Below are positions 1 to 8,545 of a stretch of 54,286 nucleotides of DNA, piece by piece (the stretch's first letter is position 1; each line of letters opens with the position of its first letter). Both the position numbers and the translations under genes were made by a program. Source of the DNA: Sulfurimonas sp. (GTDB taxonomy: Bacteria > Campylobacterota > Campylobacteria > Campylobacterales > Sulfurimonadaceae); the NCBI RefSeq assembly GCF_018698455.1, contig NZ_JABIOQ010000017.1, forward strand, positions 1 to 54,286, in the 5' to 3' direction. The notes under the pieces are model-generated. The model was not told where the DNA came from, made no database searches, and was given only the letters and a program-made list of their open reading frames with translations.

Positions 1-314
1 CATCTTATACTTACCAACAAGGTCCAGATGGAAAGATGTATGCCATTGGTGGTGAAGTTTCCATCTCTACTCCAGCTGCATCAACTCCAGAAGAAGCCAT
101 AACAAACGCGAGACAAGTTATGGCTTCGGCAATGGCCGCGGGTAGTCCATCCCCACAAGATTTTGCAGTAGCTTCAAGTGCTAGAGTTATGGAAATGAAG
201 GCCATGCAACAACTAGCAAAAGAAACAGCAGAAGAGAGCTTAGGGAAAGAAACCTATGCATCCTTAGCTCAAGATGAAGAACAAAAATCCAAACCTTTTA
301 GTATTTCAGCCTAA
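1..314 (+). CDS. SprA-related putative metalloprotease, C-terminal part (5' end cut by window)
   Basis: The reading frame is open from base 3 to the TAA at 312-314, so this is the last ~103 codons of a gene that begins outside the window. The segment [18 protein letters not shown] at the start, followed by an Ala-rich helix with [13 protein letters not shown] and an acidic, charged tail, matches what I know of the SprA-related family (annotated in Campylobacter as putative metalloprotease CJM1_0395 family). The HExxH-type metal site of that family lies upstream of this fragment and is not visible here, so catalytic competence cannot be judged. An internal ATG at 36 is in frame but is not a plausible start because the conserved motif begins before it. 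The stop overlaps by 3 bases with the stop of the convergent GIY-YIG gene. Confidence 0.75.
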   Translation, partial: SYTYQQGPDGKMYAIGGEVSISTPAASTPEEAITNARQVMASAMAAGSPSPQDFAVASSARVMEMKAMQQLAKETAEESLGKETYASLAQDEEQKSKPFSISA

Positions 315-556
315 GAAATTAACTCTAACTTTTTTAAACGCGACATCTTTTTTATCTCATACTCGCGTTTAGAAGCAGTACTTCTGTTTAAAGACTCTTC
401 ACTATAAACTAGATTTACAGGTCTTCTTTGTTTCGTATATTTTGCACCTTTTTCTGAGTTGCTATGCTCATCAATCCTGCGTTTTATATCTGTAGTGATT
501 CCGGTGTATAAAGTGTCATCACTACACCTTAGTATATAAACATAGTACTTTGACAT
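311..556 (-). CDS. GIY-YIG domain endonuclease-like protein (YhbQ type)
   Basis: An 81-residue protein that is almost entirely one GIY-YIG nuclease domain. The N-terminal YVYILRC strand, the TGIT segment ([15 protein letters not shown], equivalent of YIG plus the catalytic Arg of helix 1) and the GAKYTK loop are all present, with a conserved Glu (SKREYEIKK) later. Stand-alone proteins of this size are usually called UPF0213/YhbQ-like and are thought to act on DNA, but their substrate is not settled. The gene is convergent with the SprA-related gene, with the two stop codons overlapping, and lies 8 bases downstream of pepN, so it may be transcribed with pepN. Confidence 0.85.
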   Translation of the reverse strand: MSKYYVYILRCSDDTLYTGITTDIKRRIDEHSNSEKGAKYTKQRRPVNLVYSEESLNRSTASKREYEIKKMSRLKKLELIS

Positions 557-564
557 TTAAATGT

Positions 565-3135
565 TTAGGCTAAAATTTTACTAATAATTTCAAATGAGTT
601 TTTAGATAAATCTTTAACTGCCATAATCTTTTCTAACTCTTTTTTCATAAGATTTTTATTAATAGGATTCATTTTATTATAAATTTTAAATGCCCCACAA
701 AGTCCTGAGGCCATTTGAGGGTTTATCTCATCGATAACTATAATCTTCGAAGCTACGAAAGCATAACCATGTCCATCTTTAGCATGAAAGTGTTTATAGT
801 TTCTTGCAAATACACCAATAAGTGAACGCACTAAATTTGGCACTTTCTCATCATACACAGGATCATTTTGTAGAGCCATTACTCGATCTATAGTACCCTT
901 TCTCTCTGATGCTGAAAGTAATGAAAAGTACTTATTCATAACTAATGTTTGCTCTTTATACTTCATATAAAAATCTTTAAACGCAGGCTCAGACAACTCA
1001 GGATGAGTGTTTTCTAAAATATCTAGTGCTACAACTCTATCTGACATACTTATAGACTCTTCGTATTGTGCCTTTGCCATCTCTGAGATCACTTCATTAT
1101 CAAGTGCTGAGAGTATATGTAAAACACGATTTTTCAAAGAACGCTTTGACATACTAAGACTATCAATCTGTGTTGATTTTGGTTCATGTAACTCTGTATA
1201 CAGCTCTAAAAGTTTTACTTCATACTTCTGTGCTAAATGTTTACAAAGTCTCTCTTTAGCCTTATATATTGGCTCAAAATCCACCTCATCTTGACGCTGC
1301 ATTAAAGTTGAGACTGAAGGAAGTTCTAAAAGGAGTGCCTTATAAGACAACTCTACCTCAGATTCAAGTAAGTGACCATAAGCATCAGTAAACTCAGGGT
1401 TTATATCTTTTCCTTGCATCATTTCTTCTAGTGTTTCTATAGCAAAGCTTTGTGCTGCTTCATGCTTCACAAAACTATCACTGTCGTGCTTCATTAAAAA
1501 AGAAAAATCTTTTGTTTCTTGTTCTATGATGATGGGAGCACTAAACCCTCTGTTAATAGATAAAGTTGGTTTATTTTTCAAACCTTTAAAAGTGAAGACT
1601 TCATTTTCTTTACTTACAAGTAACATTTTTTCTAGTTCTTGTGTACCATCTTGGTTAAGTAGTCCTATGCTTAAAGGGTAAAAGTAAGCCTCTTGCTTTA
1701 CACCACCTACTGCGTTTGGAACAATTTGTGTCAACTTGAGGCTATAAATGCCATCAGAGAAATTTTCAGCTACTTGTAACCTTGGAGTCCCACTTTGATG
1801 GTACCAAGCTTTAAACACAGTCAAATCAATTCCTGAGGCAGTGCTCATAGCCCATAAAAAGTCATCAGTAGTTACAGCTTGTCCGTCAAAGGTCTCGAAG
1901 TATAAATCCGTTGCTTTTCTATATGTCTTTTCACCTAAAAGTGTATGTATCATTCTTATAATCTCAGCACCTTTTTCATAAACGGTTGCCGTGTAAAAGT
2001 TATTCATAGATATATAAGATTTTGGTTGGATAGGATGAGCTGTTGGTGAAGCATCTTCTACAAATTGACGTTCACGAAGAGATTTTACATCTTCTATGCG
2101 TTGTACTTCACTAGAGTTTAAGTCAGCTGAGAAGCACTGATCTCTAAATACTGTTAAACCCTCTTTGAGAGTGAGTTGAAACCAGTCACGACATGTTATA
2201 CGATTTCCCGTCCAGTTATGAAAATACTCATGAGCGATAACAGACTGAATTCCCATAAAGTTAGCATCACTTGCGGTATCTGTATCTGCTAAAACATAGG
2301 CGGAGTTAAAGATATTTAAACCCTTATTCTCCATAGCACCCATGTTAAAACTATCGACGGCAACAATGTTGAAAATTTCTAAGTCGTATTCTCTTCCATA
2401 TTTTTCTTCATCCCAAGTCATTGACTGCTTAAGGGACTCCATTGCATGAAAACATTTAGACTCATTTCCTTTGTCACAGTAAATGTTTAACTCTATCTTT
2501 TCTCCACTCGCAGTTATAAACTCATCATTTATACTTCCAAGGTCTCCTGCAACAAGAGCAAAAAGGTACGATGGTTTTTTATGTGGATCTACCCAAGTTC
2601 TACTATGGCTTTTATCAGAACCCTCTGTGTATTGTGCCTTATTTCCATTACTTAAAAGTACTGGGTATTTTTCTTTATCTGCCACGACAGTAGTCGTAAA
2701 AACGCTCATAACATCAGGACGGTCAAGGTATGGAGTTATACTACGAAAACCTTCCGGTTCATTTTGTGTACAAAAGATGGGACCAGACTTATAAAGCCCT
2801 TCAAGTTCTGTGTTTTTTTGTGGATAGATTCTATTGATTATTTTAAGAGTAAACTCATTAGGAACATTTAGAATAGTCAAACTATCTTCAACAACTATGT
2901 AACGACTCTCACCAATTTGCAGATTATTTATATACACTTCTACTAGCTCTAACTCTTTAGTATCTAGTCTTAAATTATTTTCACTTGTTTCTTCTTTAGT
3001 CATTTTCATGACATTAGTCACTAAAGTCTCTTCTTCAAAGAGTTCAAATGTTAAATTAACACTCTTTATACTAAACAAAGGTTTATCATAATCTTTTAAA
3101 TATATAGCTTTCATTTCACTCATCAATTGTCCCAC
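565..3135 (-). CDS. pepN: Aminopeptidase N (M1 family)
   Basis: Cytoplasmic zinc aminopeptidase that removes N-terminal residues from peptides. The 856 residues match the usual PepN length. The exopeptidase motif GAMEN is at about residues 266-270, the zinc site HEYFH at 302-306 with the third ligand Glu325 (in LKEGLT) 18 residues further on, and the ring motif WTGNRITCRDWF follows HExxH, as in E. coli-type PepN. The C-terminal half is the helical PepN superhelix. Three ATGs are possible at the 5' end (residues 1, 5 and 8); MKAIYLKDY at residue 8 fits family N-termini best, so the true start may be 12-21 bases inside the given end. The truC gene lies 18 bases upstream on the same strand, so the two are probably cotranscribed. 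Confidence 0.95.
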   Translation of the reverse strand: MGQLMSEMKAIYLKDYDKPLFSIKSVNLTFELFEEETLVTNVMKMTKEETSENNLRLDTKELELVEVYINNLQIGESRYIVVEDSLTILNVPNEFTLKIINRIYPQKNTELEGLYKSGPIFCTQNEPEGFRSITPYLDRPDVMSVFTTTVVADKEKYPVLLSNGNKAQYTEGSDKSHSRTWVDPHKKPSYLFALVAGDLGSINDEFITASGEKIELNIYCDKGNESKCFHAMESLKQSMTWDEEKYGREYDLEIFNIVAVDSFNMGAMENKGLNIFNSAYVLADTDTASDANFMGIQSVIAHEYFHNWTGNRITCRDWFQLTLKEGLTVFRDQCFSADLNSSEVQRIEDVKSLRERQFVEDASPTAHPIQPKSYISMNNFYTATVYEKGAEIIRMIHTLLGEKTYRKATDLYFETFDGQAVTTDDFLWAMSTASGIDLTVFKAWYHQSGTPRLQVAENFSDGIYSLKLTQIVPNAVGGVKQEAYFYPLSIGLLNQDGTQELEKMLLVSKENEVFTFKGLKNKPTLSINRGFSAPIIIEQETKDFSFLMKHDSDSFVKHEAAQSFAIETLEEMMQGKDINPEFTDAYGHLLESEVELSYKALLLELPSVSTLMQRQDEVDFEPIYKAKERLCKHLAQKYEVKLLELYTELHEPKSTQIDSLSMSKRSLKNRVLHILSALDNEVISEMAKAQYEESISMSDRVVALDILENTHPELSEPAFKDFYMKYKEQTLVMNKYFSLLSASERKGTIDRVMALQNDPVYDEKVPNLVRSLIGVFARNYKHFHAKDGHGYAFVASKIIVIDEINPQMASGLCGAFKIYNKMNPINKNLMKKELEKIMAVKDLSKNSFEIISKILA

Positions 3136-3153
3136 ACTTTATAGAATTATTTT

Positions 3154-3918
3154 TTATTCTATTATTATATCCTCATTCCATCCAAAGGAGTTAAACATCA
3201 TCTTAAATGTCTCATCAAATTTTGCTTTAAAACTTATATACTCATTTGTGTATGGATGTTTTATCTCTAAACAAGATGCATGAAGCAATAGCCTATGTAT
3301 ATTGTACTTTTCTCTTACAAATATATTATGCTCCCCTCTTCCATACTTTGTATCACCCAAAAGATGATGATTTATATGCTTCATATGACGACGGAGTTGA
3401 TGTTTTCTACCAGTTTTGGGTTTAAGTTGTATGAGGGAGTACCTTACTGTGTCATAACGACCAACACTTGCAATTAACTCTACTCTAGCTAAGCATTTAA
3501 ATGCAGTTATTGCAACTTGAGATTCTTTGTCTTTTGAACAGTCTTTATCACTAATTTTGTCTAGTTTTATACTAAGAGCATGGTCTACAATACCCTCATC
3601 TTCAATATATCCACGTCCAACTGCGATATATGTCTTTTGAATAGTATGTGAAGAAAACTGCTCGCTCATAAGTTTTGCAGTATGAGAGTCAAGTGCAAAG
3701 AGTAATACACCAGAAGTGGGTTTATCTAAACGATGAACGGGATATACCCATTTTTTTATCTGTTTACTCAGTATTTTCATTGCAAAGTATACTTCATGCT
3801 TGTCTATCATTGACTTGTGAACTAAAAGTCCACTTGGCTTATTTATAGCTACAAGATACTCATCTTGATAAAGTATTTCTATCTCATAATCTTCATAATC
3901 TTCATAATCTTTAAGCAT
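3154..3918 (-). CDS. truC: tRNA pseudouridine(65) synthase TruC
   Basis: RluA-family pseudouridine synthase, 254 residues. Motif II, HRLDKPTSGVLLFA, carries the catalytic Asp at residue 65, and the variant PTSG (rather than TSGLL) together with EPKTGRKHQLRRH-like LKPKTGRKHQLRRHMKH and the start EILYQDEYLVAINKPSG resemble E. coli TruC closely from memory. TruC modifies U65 in the T-arm of tRNAs. The protein begins with a DYE tripeptide repeat (MLKDYEDYEDYEIEIL) encoded by a 9-bp tandem repeat, an extension not seen in E. coli TruC, which starts directly at the EILYQDE equivalent. No other ATG is available before residue 36, so this start is likely. The gene is upstream of pepN on the same strand. 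Confidence 0.88.
   Translation of the reverse strand: MLKDYEDYEDYEIEILYQDEYLVAINKPSGLLVHKSMIDKHEVYFAMKILSKQIKKWVYPVHRLDKPTSGVLLFALDSHTAKLMSEQFSSHTIQKTYIAVGRGYIEDEGIVDHALSIKLDKISDKDCSKDKESQVAITAFKCLARVELIASVGRYDTVRYSLIQLKPKTGRKHQLRRHMKHINHHLLGDTKYGRGEHNIFVREKYNIHRLLLHASCLEIKHPYTNEYISFKAKFDETFKMMFNSFGWNEDIIIE
3887..3914. repeat. 9-bp tandem repeat (CTTCATAAT) in truC 5' end
   Basis: About three units of CTTCATAAT read on the plus strand (the first unit lacks its first base pair match). On the coding strand they encode consecutive Asp-Tyr-Glu triplets. Because the unit is a multiple of three, gain or loss of a copy would change the N-terminal length without a frameshift. Confidence 0.8.
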
Positions 3919-3952
3919 AAGTCATTCTAGCTTAACTTTCTTACCTAAACCC

Positions 3953-3991
3953 AAGTAATTCTTGAGTTATGCTTCGTAGTATAGCAATTAT
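3953..3991. repeat. Interspersed 39-bp repeat, copy 1
   Basis: This segment, with core TTCGTAGTATAGC, matches 43586-43624 at 34 of 39 positions by direct reading. It lies in the 241-base spacer between divergent truC and korA. Read on the minus strand, both copies encode the peptide IIAILR-x-x-TQE, which suggests a decayed coding sequence rather than a regulatory site. The rest of this spacer holds a T8 tract (4009-4016 region) and the korA promoter. Confidence 0.6.
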
Positions 3992-4131
3992 AAGTAATGT
4001 AGGAGCCTTTTTTTTCATTGAGTTGTAAGCAAGGATTAGCAAGGTGTTTTAAGTACTCATGTTATTAATTAAGTCTAAAATTATAAGATTATATGTTATA
4101 GTTATCTTAAATTTTATTAACTTATAGCTAG

Positions 4132-4137
4132 TATAAT
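4132..4137 (+). promoter_or_regulatory. Putative -10 box of korAB
   Basis: TATAAT, 22 bases before the korA start codon, in an AT-rich spacer. It has no clear -35 box, as is usual for sigma-70 promoters in Campylobacterota. A Shine-Dalgarno GAGG at 4150-4153 follows, 6 bases before ATG. Confidence 0.5.
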
Positions 4138-4159
4138 AAAAAACTCATTGAGGTGAATA

Positions 4160-6007
4160 ATGGAAAATCTAAAAGAAATTGAAAGTGTAGTTATAAGGTT
4201 TTCAGGAGACTCTGGGGACGGAATGCAACTTACAGGGACACAGTTTTCAAATACTTCAGCAATGATGGGAAATGATATAGCAACTTTCCCTGATTACCCA
4301 GCGGAGATAAGAGCACCTAAAGGAACGGTTGCAGGTGTCTCTGGGTATCAGATTCATTTTGGGTCGCAAGAGATATTTACACCTGGCGATGAAGCTGATA
4401 TGCTTGTCGCTTTTAACCCCGCAGCACTTAAAGTCAATCTAAAAGAACTTAAAAAAGGAGGAACTATCCTTCTTAACTCAGATGCATTTAGTGATAGTAA
4501 AATTGCAAAAGCTGGTTATGAAAGTAATCCTCTTGAAAATGGAGATCTTGAAGGTTATCAACTTATAAAAGTACCTATTGATTCTCAAACACTTGAAGCA
4601 CTAAAAGATATTGATTTAGATACAAAAAGTAAAAAACGTTGTAAGAACTTTTATGCACTTGGAATGACATACTTTTTATACCATAGAGAAATGGAGACAA
4701 CATTAAAGTGGATTAATTTGAAGTTTAGTGATAATCCAGCATTACTAAAAGCTAACCTAGCAGCGATGAAGGCTGGTTCACACTTTGCTGATACTATTGA
4801 AACTGTTGTCTCTACCTATAAAGTATCTAGTGCAAAAGTTGAGCCTGGAAAATATAGACAAGTTAATGGTAACACCTCTACTGCATGGGGATTTATTAGA
4901 GCTTCACAAGCTGCTGGACTTCCATTGTTTCTTGGAAGTTATCCAATTACTCCAGCCTCAGATATTCTACATGAACTATCAAAATACAAAGAATTTGGAA
5001 TTAAGACCTTTCAAGCGGAAGATGAAATTGCTGCCATCTGTACGGCGATAGGTGCGGGAGTCAGTGGTTCACTGGCTATCACCACTTCTTCTGGACCAGG
5101 AATCGCACTTAAAGGCGAGGCTATTGGTCTAGCAATAAGTTATGAAATGCCTCTGGTTATAGTTAATGTTCAGCGTGGTGGTCCTTCTACTGGACTTCCC
5201 ACTAAGACAGAACAATCAGATCTTTTCCAAGCCCTCTATGGAAGAAATGGTGATTCTCCTCTCATTATAGTAGCTGCTTCGAGACCAAATGACTGTTTTC
5301 ATATGGCTTATGAAGCTAGTCGTTTAGCACTTGAGCATATGACTCCAGTCATGCTCCTAAGTGATGGTTATGTAGCAAATGGGACAGAACCATGGAAAAT
5401 CCCTGATGTCGATGCTCTTTACTCCACAATAAATCATAAAATGCTTGATCCAGAGCAAGTTGATAAAAATAACTGGAGTTGGATAAAGAGAGACCCACAA
5501 ACACTTGTTAGAGATTGGGCTATCCCGGGTATGGCAGGTCTTGAGCACAGAGTCGGCGGACTAGAAAAAGACTTTGATACAGGTAATATATCTTATGACC
5601 CTGCCAATCATCAGAGAATGTGTACAATAAGACAAGAAAAAGTAGATAAAGTGGCTGACAACATACCTTTACAGGAAGTAGAAGGTGATGAAAGTGGTGA
5701 TCTTCTTGTTATCTCATGGGGCGGTACATACGGCTCTATAGAGATGGCAGTAAGAGGACTCCAAAAAGAGGGTAAAAAAGTTTCTCTCATGCATTTACAG
5801 TATATAAATCCTATGCCAAAGAATGTCGGTAATGTCATAAAAAACTTTAAAAAGGTCATTGTTCCAGAATTAAATATGGGACAAATGGTACATGTCATTA
5901 ATGCAAAATTTGGATGTAATGCTATTGCATACAATAAAGTTGAAGGCTTGCCTTTCAAAATTTCAGAGCTTAAAGAAGCTTTTATTAATGCATTAAGTGA
6001 GGCTTAA
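4160..6007 (+). CDS. korA: 2-oxoglutarate (2-oxoacid):acceptor oxidoreductase, fused gamma/alpha subunit
   Basis: Large subunit (615 residues) of a two-subunit 2-oxoacid:ferredoxin oxidoreductase. Residues 1-200 form the gamma-like domain (FSGDSGDGMQLTG at about 14-26), and residues 235 onward form the alpha/pyrimidine-binding domain with YPITPASDIL at 261-270, FQAEDEIAA and TSSGPG. The enzyme carboxylates succinyl-CoA with reduced ferredoxin in the reductive TCA cycle, or runs in the oxidative direction. korB follows directly with 1 base between stop and start, so the pair is one operon. Campylobacterota commonly use a four-subunit OorDABC enzyme; this fused type resembles those of Bacteroidetes and Hydrogenobacter. 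The exact 2-oxoacid substrate cannot be fixed from sequence alone. Confidence 0.85.
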   Translation: MENLKEIESVVIRFSGDSGDGMQLTGTQFSNTSAMMGNDIATFPDYPAEIRAPKGTVAGVSGYQIHFGSQEIFTPGDEADMLVAFNPAALKVNLKELKKGGTILLNSDAFSDSKIAKAGYESNPLENGDLEGYQLIKVPIDSQTLEALKDIDLDTKSKKRCKNFYALGMTYFLYHREMETTLKWINLKFSDNPALLKANLAAMKAGSHFADTIETVVSTYKVSSAKVEPGKYRQVNGNTSTAWGFIRASQAAGLPLFLGSYPITPASDILHELSKYKEFGIKTFQAEDEIAAICTAIGAGVSGSLAITTSSGPGIALKGEAIGLAISYEMPLVIVNVQRGGPSTGLPTKTEQSDLFQALYGRNGDSPLIIVAASRPNDCFHMAYEASRLALEHMTPVMLLSDGYVANGTEPWKIPDVDALYSTINHKMLDPEQVDKNNWSWIKRDPQTLVRDWAIPGMAGLEHRVGGLEKDFDTGNISYDPANHQRMCTIRQEKVDKVADNIPLQEVEGDESGDLLVISWGGTYGSIEMAVRGLQKEGKKVSLMHLQYINPMPKNVGNVIKNFKKVIVPELNMGQMVHVINAKFGCNAIAYNKVEGLPFKISELKEAFINALSEA

Positions 6008-6008
6008 A

Positions 6009-7025
6009 ATGACTGAAAATAATGATTTGGAATATAAGAAAAAAGACTTTTCCAGTAATCAAGAAGTAAAATGGTGCCCGGGTTGTGGAGATTATGCAAT
6101 TCTTTCGGCTATGCAAGTTGCCTTGACTAAGATTGGCAGAAAAAAAGAAGATATAGTATTTATTTCAGGAATTGGTTGTTCTTCAAGATTTCCATACTAC
6201 CTAGATACATATGGATACCATACAATCCACGGGAGGGCTACTGCTATTGGCTCTGGCGTTAAAACAGCAAATCCTGATTTAAGTGTGTGGGTTATCACTG
6301 GTGATGGCGATGGTTTATCTATTGGTGGTAATCATCTTATACATGCGATACGAAGAAATATTGATATGAATATCATTTTGTTTAACAACGAAATTTATGG
6401 TTTAACAAAAGGACAATACTCTCCGACAACTAAACAGGGTCATGTAACAAAATCTACACCTTACGGCTCTTTAGATAGGCCCTTTAGCCCTGCTAAACTT
6501 GCTTTTGGTGCTAGTGCGACATTTATAGCTCGTACCCTAGACACTGACTCAAAGCATATGGAACAGGTAATGCTAGAAGCTGAAAACCATAGAGGAACAT
6601 CTTTTGTTGAAGTGTATCAAAACTGCCTAATATTTAATGATGGCTGTCATGCTGAGTATACCGATAAAAATAGTCGAGGAGATCATTCCGTTATACTTAC
6701 TCATGGCGAGCCAATTATCTTTGGCAATGAACTTAAAAAAGGAATTATCCTTGATGGTCTGAGCTTAAAAATTGTCGAACTTGGAGAGACGTATACTCAA
6801 GCAAACTGCCTAGTTCATGACAAAAAAAACGAAATGTTAGCTTCTCTACTTGTGTCCATGGATGCTGATCCAGAAATGCCTAAATTATTTGGTGTATTGT
6901 ATGAGGTTAAAGATGTCATTTATAACGACCAAGTGACTGAGCAAATCGCCCATGTTAAAGCAAAAAAAGGAGAAGGGGACTTTAATAAACTACTGTACTC
7001 TGGCGATACATGGGAAATTAAATAG
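6009..7025 (+). CDS. korB: 2-oxoglutarate (2-oxoacid):acceptor oxidoreductase, beta subunit
   Basis: Thiamine-diphosphate-binding beta subunit, about 338 residues. The TPP/Mg motif GDGDGLSIGGNH starts at residue 98 and continues to FNNEIYGLTKGQ at 125-136. Cysteines for a [4Fe-4S] cluster are seen at C23 and C26 (WCPGCGDY), C57 (GIGCSSRFP) and in NCLIFNDGC further on. A GTG at 5997 is in frame, but ATG at 6009 is preferred: it has GAGG at 5999-6002 six bases upstream and starts right after the korA stop codon. It works with KorA and a ferredoxin. Confidence 0.88.
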   Translation: MTENNDLEYKKKDFSSNQEVKWCPGCGDYAILSAMQVALTKIGRKKEDIVFISGIGCSSRFPYYLDTYGYHTIHGRATAIGSGVKTANPDLSVWVITGDGDGLSIGGNHLIHAIRRNIDMNIILFNNEIYGLTKGQYSPTTKQGHVTKSTPYGSLDRPFSPAKLAFGASATFIARTLDTDSKHMEQVMLEAENHRGTSFVEVYQNCLIFNDGCHAEYTDKNSRGDHSVILTHGEPIIFGNELKKGIILDGLSLKIVELGETYTQANCLVHDKKNEMLASLLVSMDADPEMPKLFGVLYEVKDVIYNDQVTEQIAHVKAKKGEGDFNKLLYSGDTWEIK

Positions 7026-7035
7026 GATAATTACT

Positions 7036-7071
7036 CTACATGGATTTTCTATATTTATGACTTCCATGTAG
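7036..7071. terminator. Hairpin between convergent korB and rhlE
   Basis: Arms CTACATGGA (7036-7044) and TCCATGTAG (7063-7071) pair perfectly over 9 bp with an 18-base loop. A second stem, AGGGATT/AATCCCT, lies at 7106-7134. Neither is followed by a clear T-run, so termination is inferred mainly from their place between convergent genes. Confidence 0.4.
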
Positions 7072-7139
7072 CATAACAAGTTTCTAACAGTTAAGGTGTA
7101 TTTTTAGGGATTCATTATAATGTAAAAAATCCCTTCAGC

Positions 7140-8429
7140 CTAATCACGTTTTGTAGTTTTTCTCTTCTTCTTAGTTACTTTCATCTGTTTTCTTGATTCT
7201 GGCATACCCGAAGTATTTTTAGAGTATTGACGCTCTTTTTTATCTGATGCTTTTTTATGTTCAGCCTTGAGTTTTACTTCATTAACATCTTTTCTTCGTA
7301 TAGTTGGATCTGGTTCAAAACCTTCAACCGTTTCTTGAGGTATTTTTAGACCTATGAGCTTTTCTATATCTTTCATTTCATACTTTTCATAGATGTCTAT
7401 GAGACTGATAGCCTCACCTTGACGCCCAGCTCTTCCAGTACGACCAACACGATGTATGTAGTCTTCAGGAACTGAAGGTAATTCATAGTTTATAACATAC
7501 GGAAGATGCTCAATGTCTAGTCCACGAGATGCTATGTCAGTCGCTACTAAAACCCTAAAAGCTCCCTCTTTGAACTGTGTTAATGTTTTAAGACGATTTG
7601 CTTTTGTCTTATCTCCATGAAGTACACCACATTTTAAGCCATCTTTTTTTAGCTCTATAAATAGTTTATCCGCACTTGCTTTTGTTCTTGTAAATACTAA
7701 AACTTGTGGATAATTGCGAGAGCCTATAATATAAGCTAAAAGTTCTGCCTTACGCACAGAATCTACTAGATATGCTGTTTGATTAATAGTATCAACCGTA
7801 GTGTTTTTCTTTGCAGTTTCAATAAACGCCGGTTTATTAAGTATGAGCTTTGAGAGTTTTCTAACTTTTTCAGAAAAGGTAGCAGAAAATAGAAGTGATT
7901 GATGGCGCTTAGGAAGTAAGGGATGTATTGTTTTAATATCTTTAGTAAATCCCATATCCAACATTCTATCTGCTTCATCAAGTACAAATATCTCTACATC
8001 TTTTAATGAAAGACCATTTTCACATAACTCCATAAGACGACCAGGAGTGGCTATAACCACTTCCACTCCCTCTTTAAGTTTTGTTTTTTGAGTCTCTAAA
8101 TCTTTGCCACCAACAAGTATCATAATGTTTACAGGAAGGTTTTTAGCATAATGTTGTAAATCTTCATATATTTGGATAGAGAGTTCTCGTGTTGGAGAAA
8201 GTATAACCGCTCTCACACCTTTACTCTCATCTTTTTTTCTAAGTCTCTGTAACAGAGGTAGACCAAATGCAGCCGTTTTTCCAGTTCCAGTCTGAGCTGT
8301 TGCAAAAATATCACTTTTTGCCAAGACTAAAGGAATAGCTTTTATTTGTACTGGTGTTGGAGTTTCATAGCCCATAATTTTTATCGCTTCAAGTAAAGGC
8401 TTGAATATTCCTAGTTTTTCAAATGACAT
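7140..8429 (-). CDS. rhlE: DEAD-box ATP-dependent RNA helicase, RhlE type
   Basis: RNA helicase of 429 residues from the preferred start. All core motifs are present: Q-motif PTPVQ, motif I AQTGTGKT (about 45-52), PTREL (79-83), DEAD (151-154), SAT (182-184), ATDIASRGLDI and HRVGRTGRAG. The last ~60 residues are a basic, Lys/Arg-rich tail typical of RhlE-like proteins for RNA binding. An ATG at 8468 would add 13 residues (MVKFQIIIYRVRK) with no family match. ATG at 8427-8429 is preceded by GGTGAG and matches the usual MSFEKLG start. Likely roles are RNA decay or ribosome assembly. Confidence 0.9.
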   Translation of the reverse strand: MSFEKLGIFKPLLEAIKIMGYETPTPVQIKAIPLVLAKSDIFATAQTGTGKTAAFGLPLLQRLRKKDESKGVRAVILSPTRELSIQIYEDLQHYAKNLPVNIMILVGGKDLETQKTKLKEGVEVVIATPGRLMELCENGLSLKDVEIFVLDEADRMLDMGFTKDIKTIHPLLPKRHQSLLFSATFSEKVRKLSKLILNKPAFIETAKKNTTVDTINQTAYLVDSVRKAELLAYIIGSRNYPQVLVFTRTKASADKLFIELKKDGLKCGVLHGDKTKANRLKTLTQFKEGAFRVLVATDIASRGLDIEHLPYVINYELPSVPEDYIHRVGRTGRAGRQGEAISLIDIYEKYEMKDIEKLIGLKIPQETVEGFEPDPTIRRKDVNEVKLKAEHKKASDKKERQYSKNTSGMPESRKQMKVTKKKRKTTKRD

Positions 8430-8486
8430 TTTTCTCACCCTATATATTATTATTTGGAATTTTACCATATATATACTTCTATATGA

Positions 8487-8492
8487 TATAAT
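8487..8492 (+). promoter_or_regulatory. Extended -10 promoter for the PAS/EAL gene
   Basis: TGATATAAT gives an extended -10 box (TGN-TATAAT), 53 bases before the ATG at 8546. AGGAG at 8532-8536 is the matching Shine-Dalgarno sequence, 9 bases before the start. Confidence 0.5.
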
Positions 8493-8545
8493 AAATAAAA
8501 CTACAGCTACAAAAAAGCTATAAAAACAGATAGGAGCATAATTGT

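Noticed and set aside
8430-8468. Longer RhlE start at 8468
   Set aside because: The additional 13 residues are hydrophobic/basic without family match, and the downstream ATG has a good GGTGAG ribosome-binding site.
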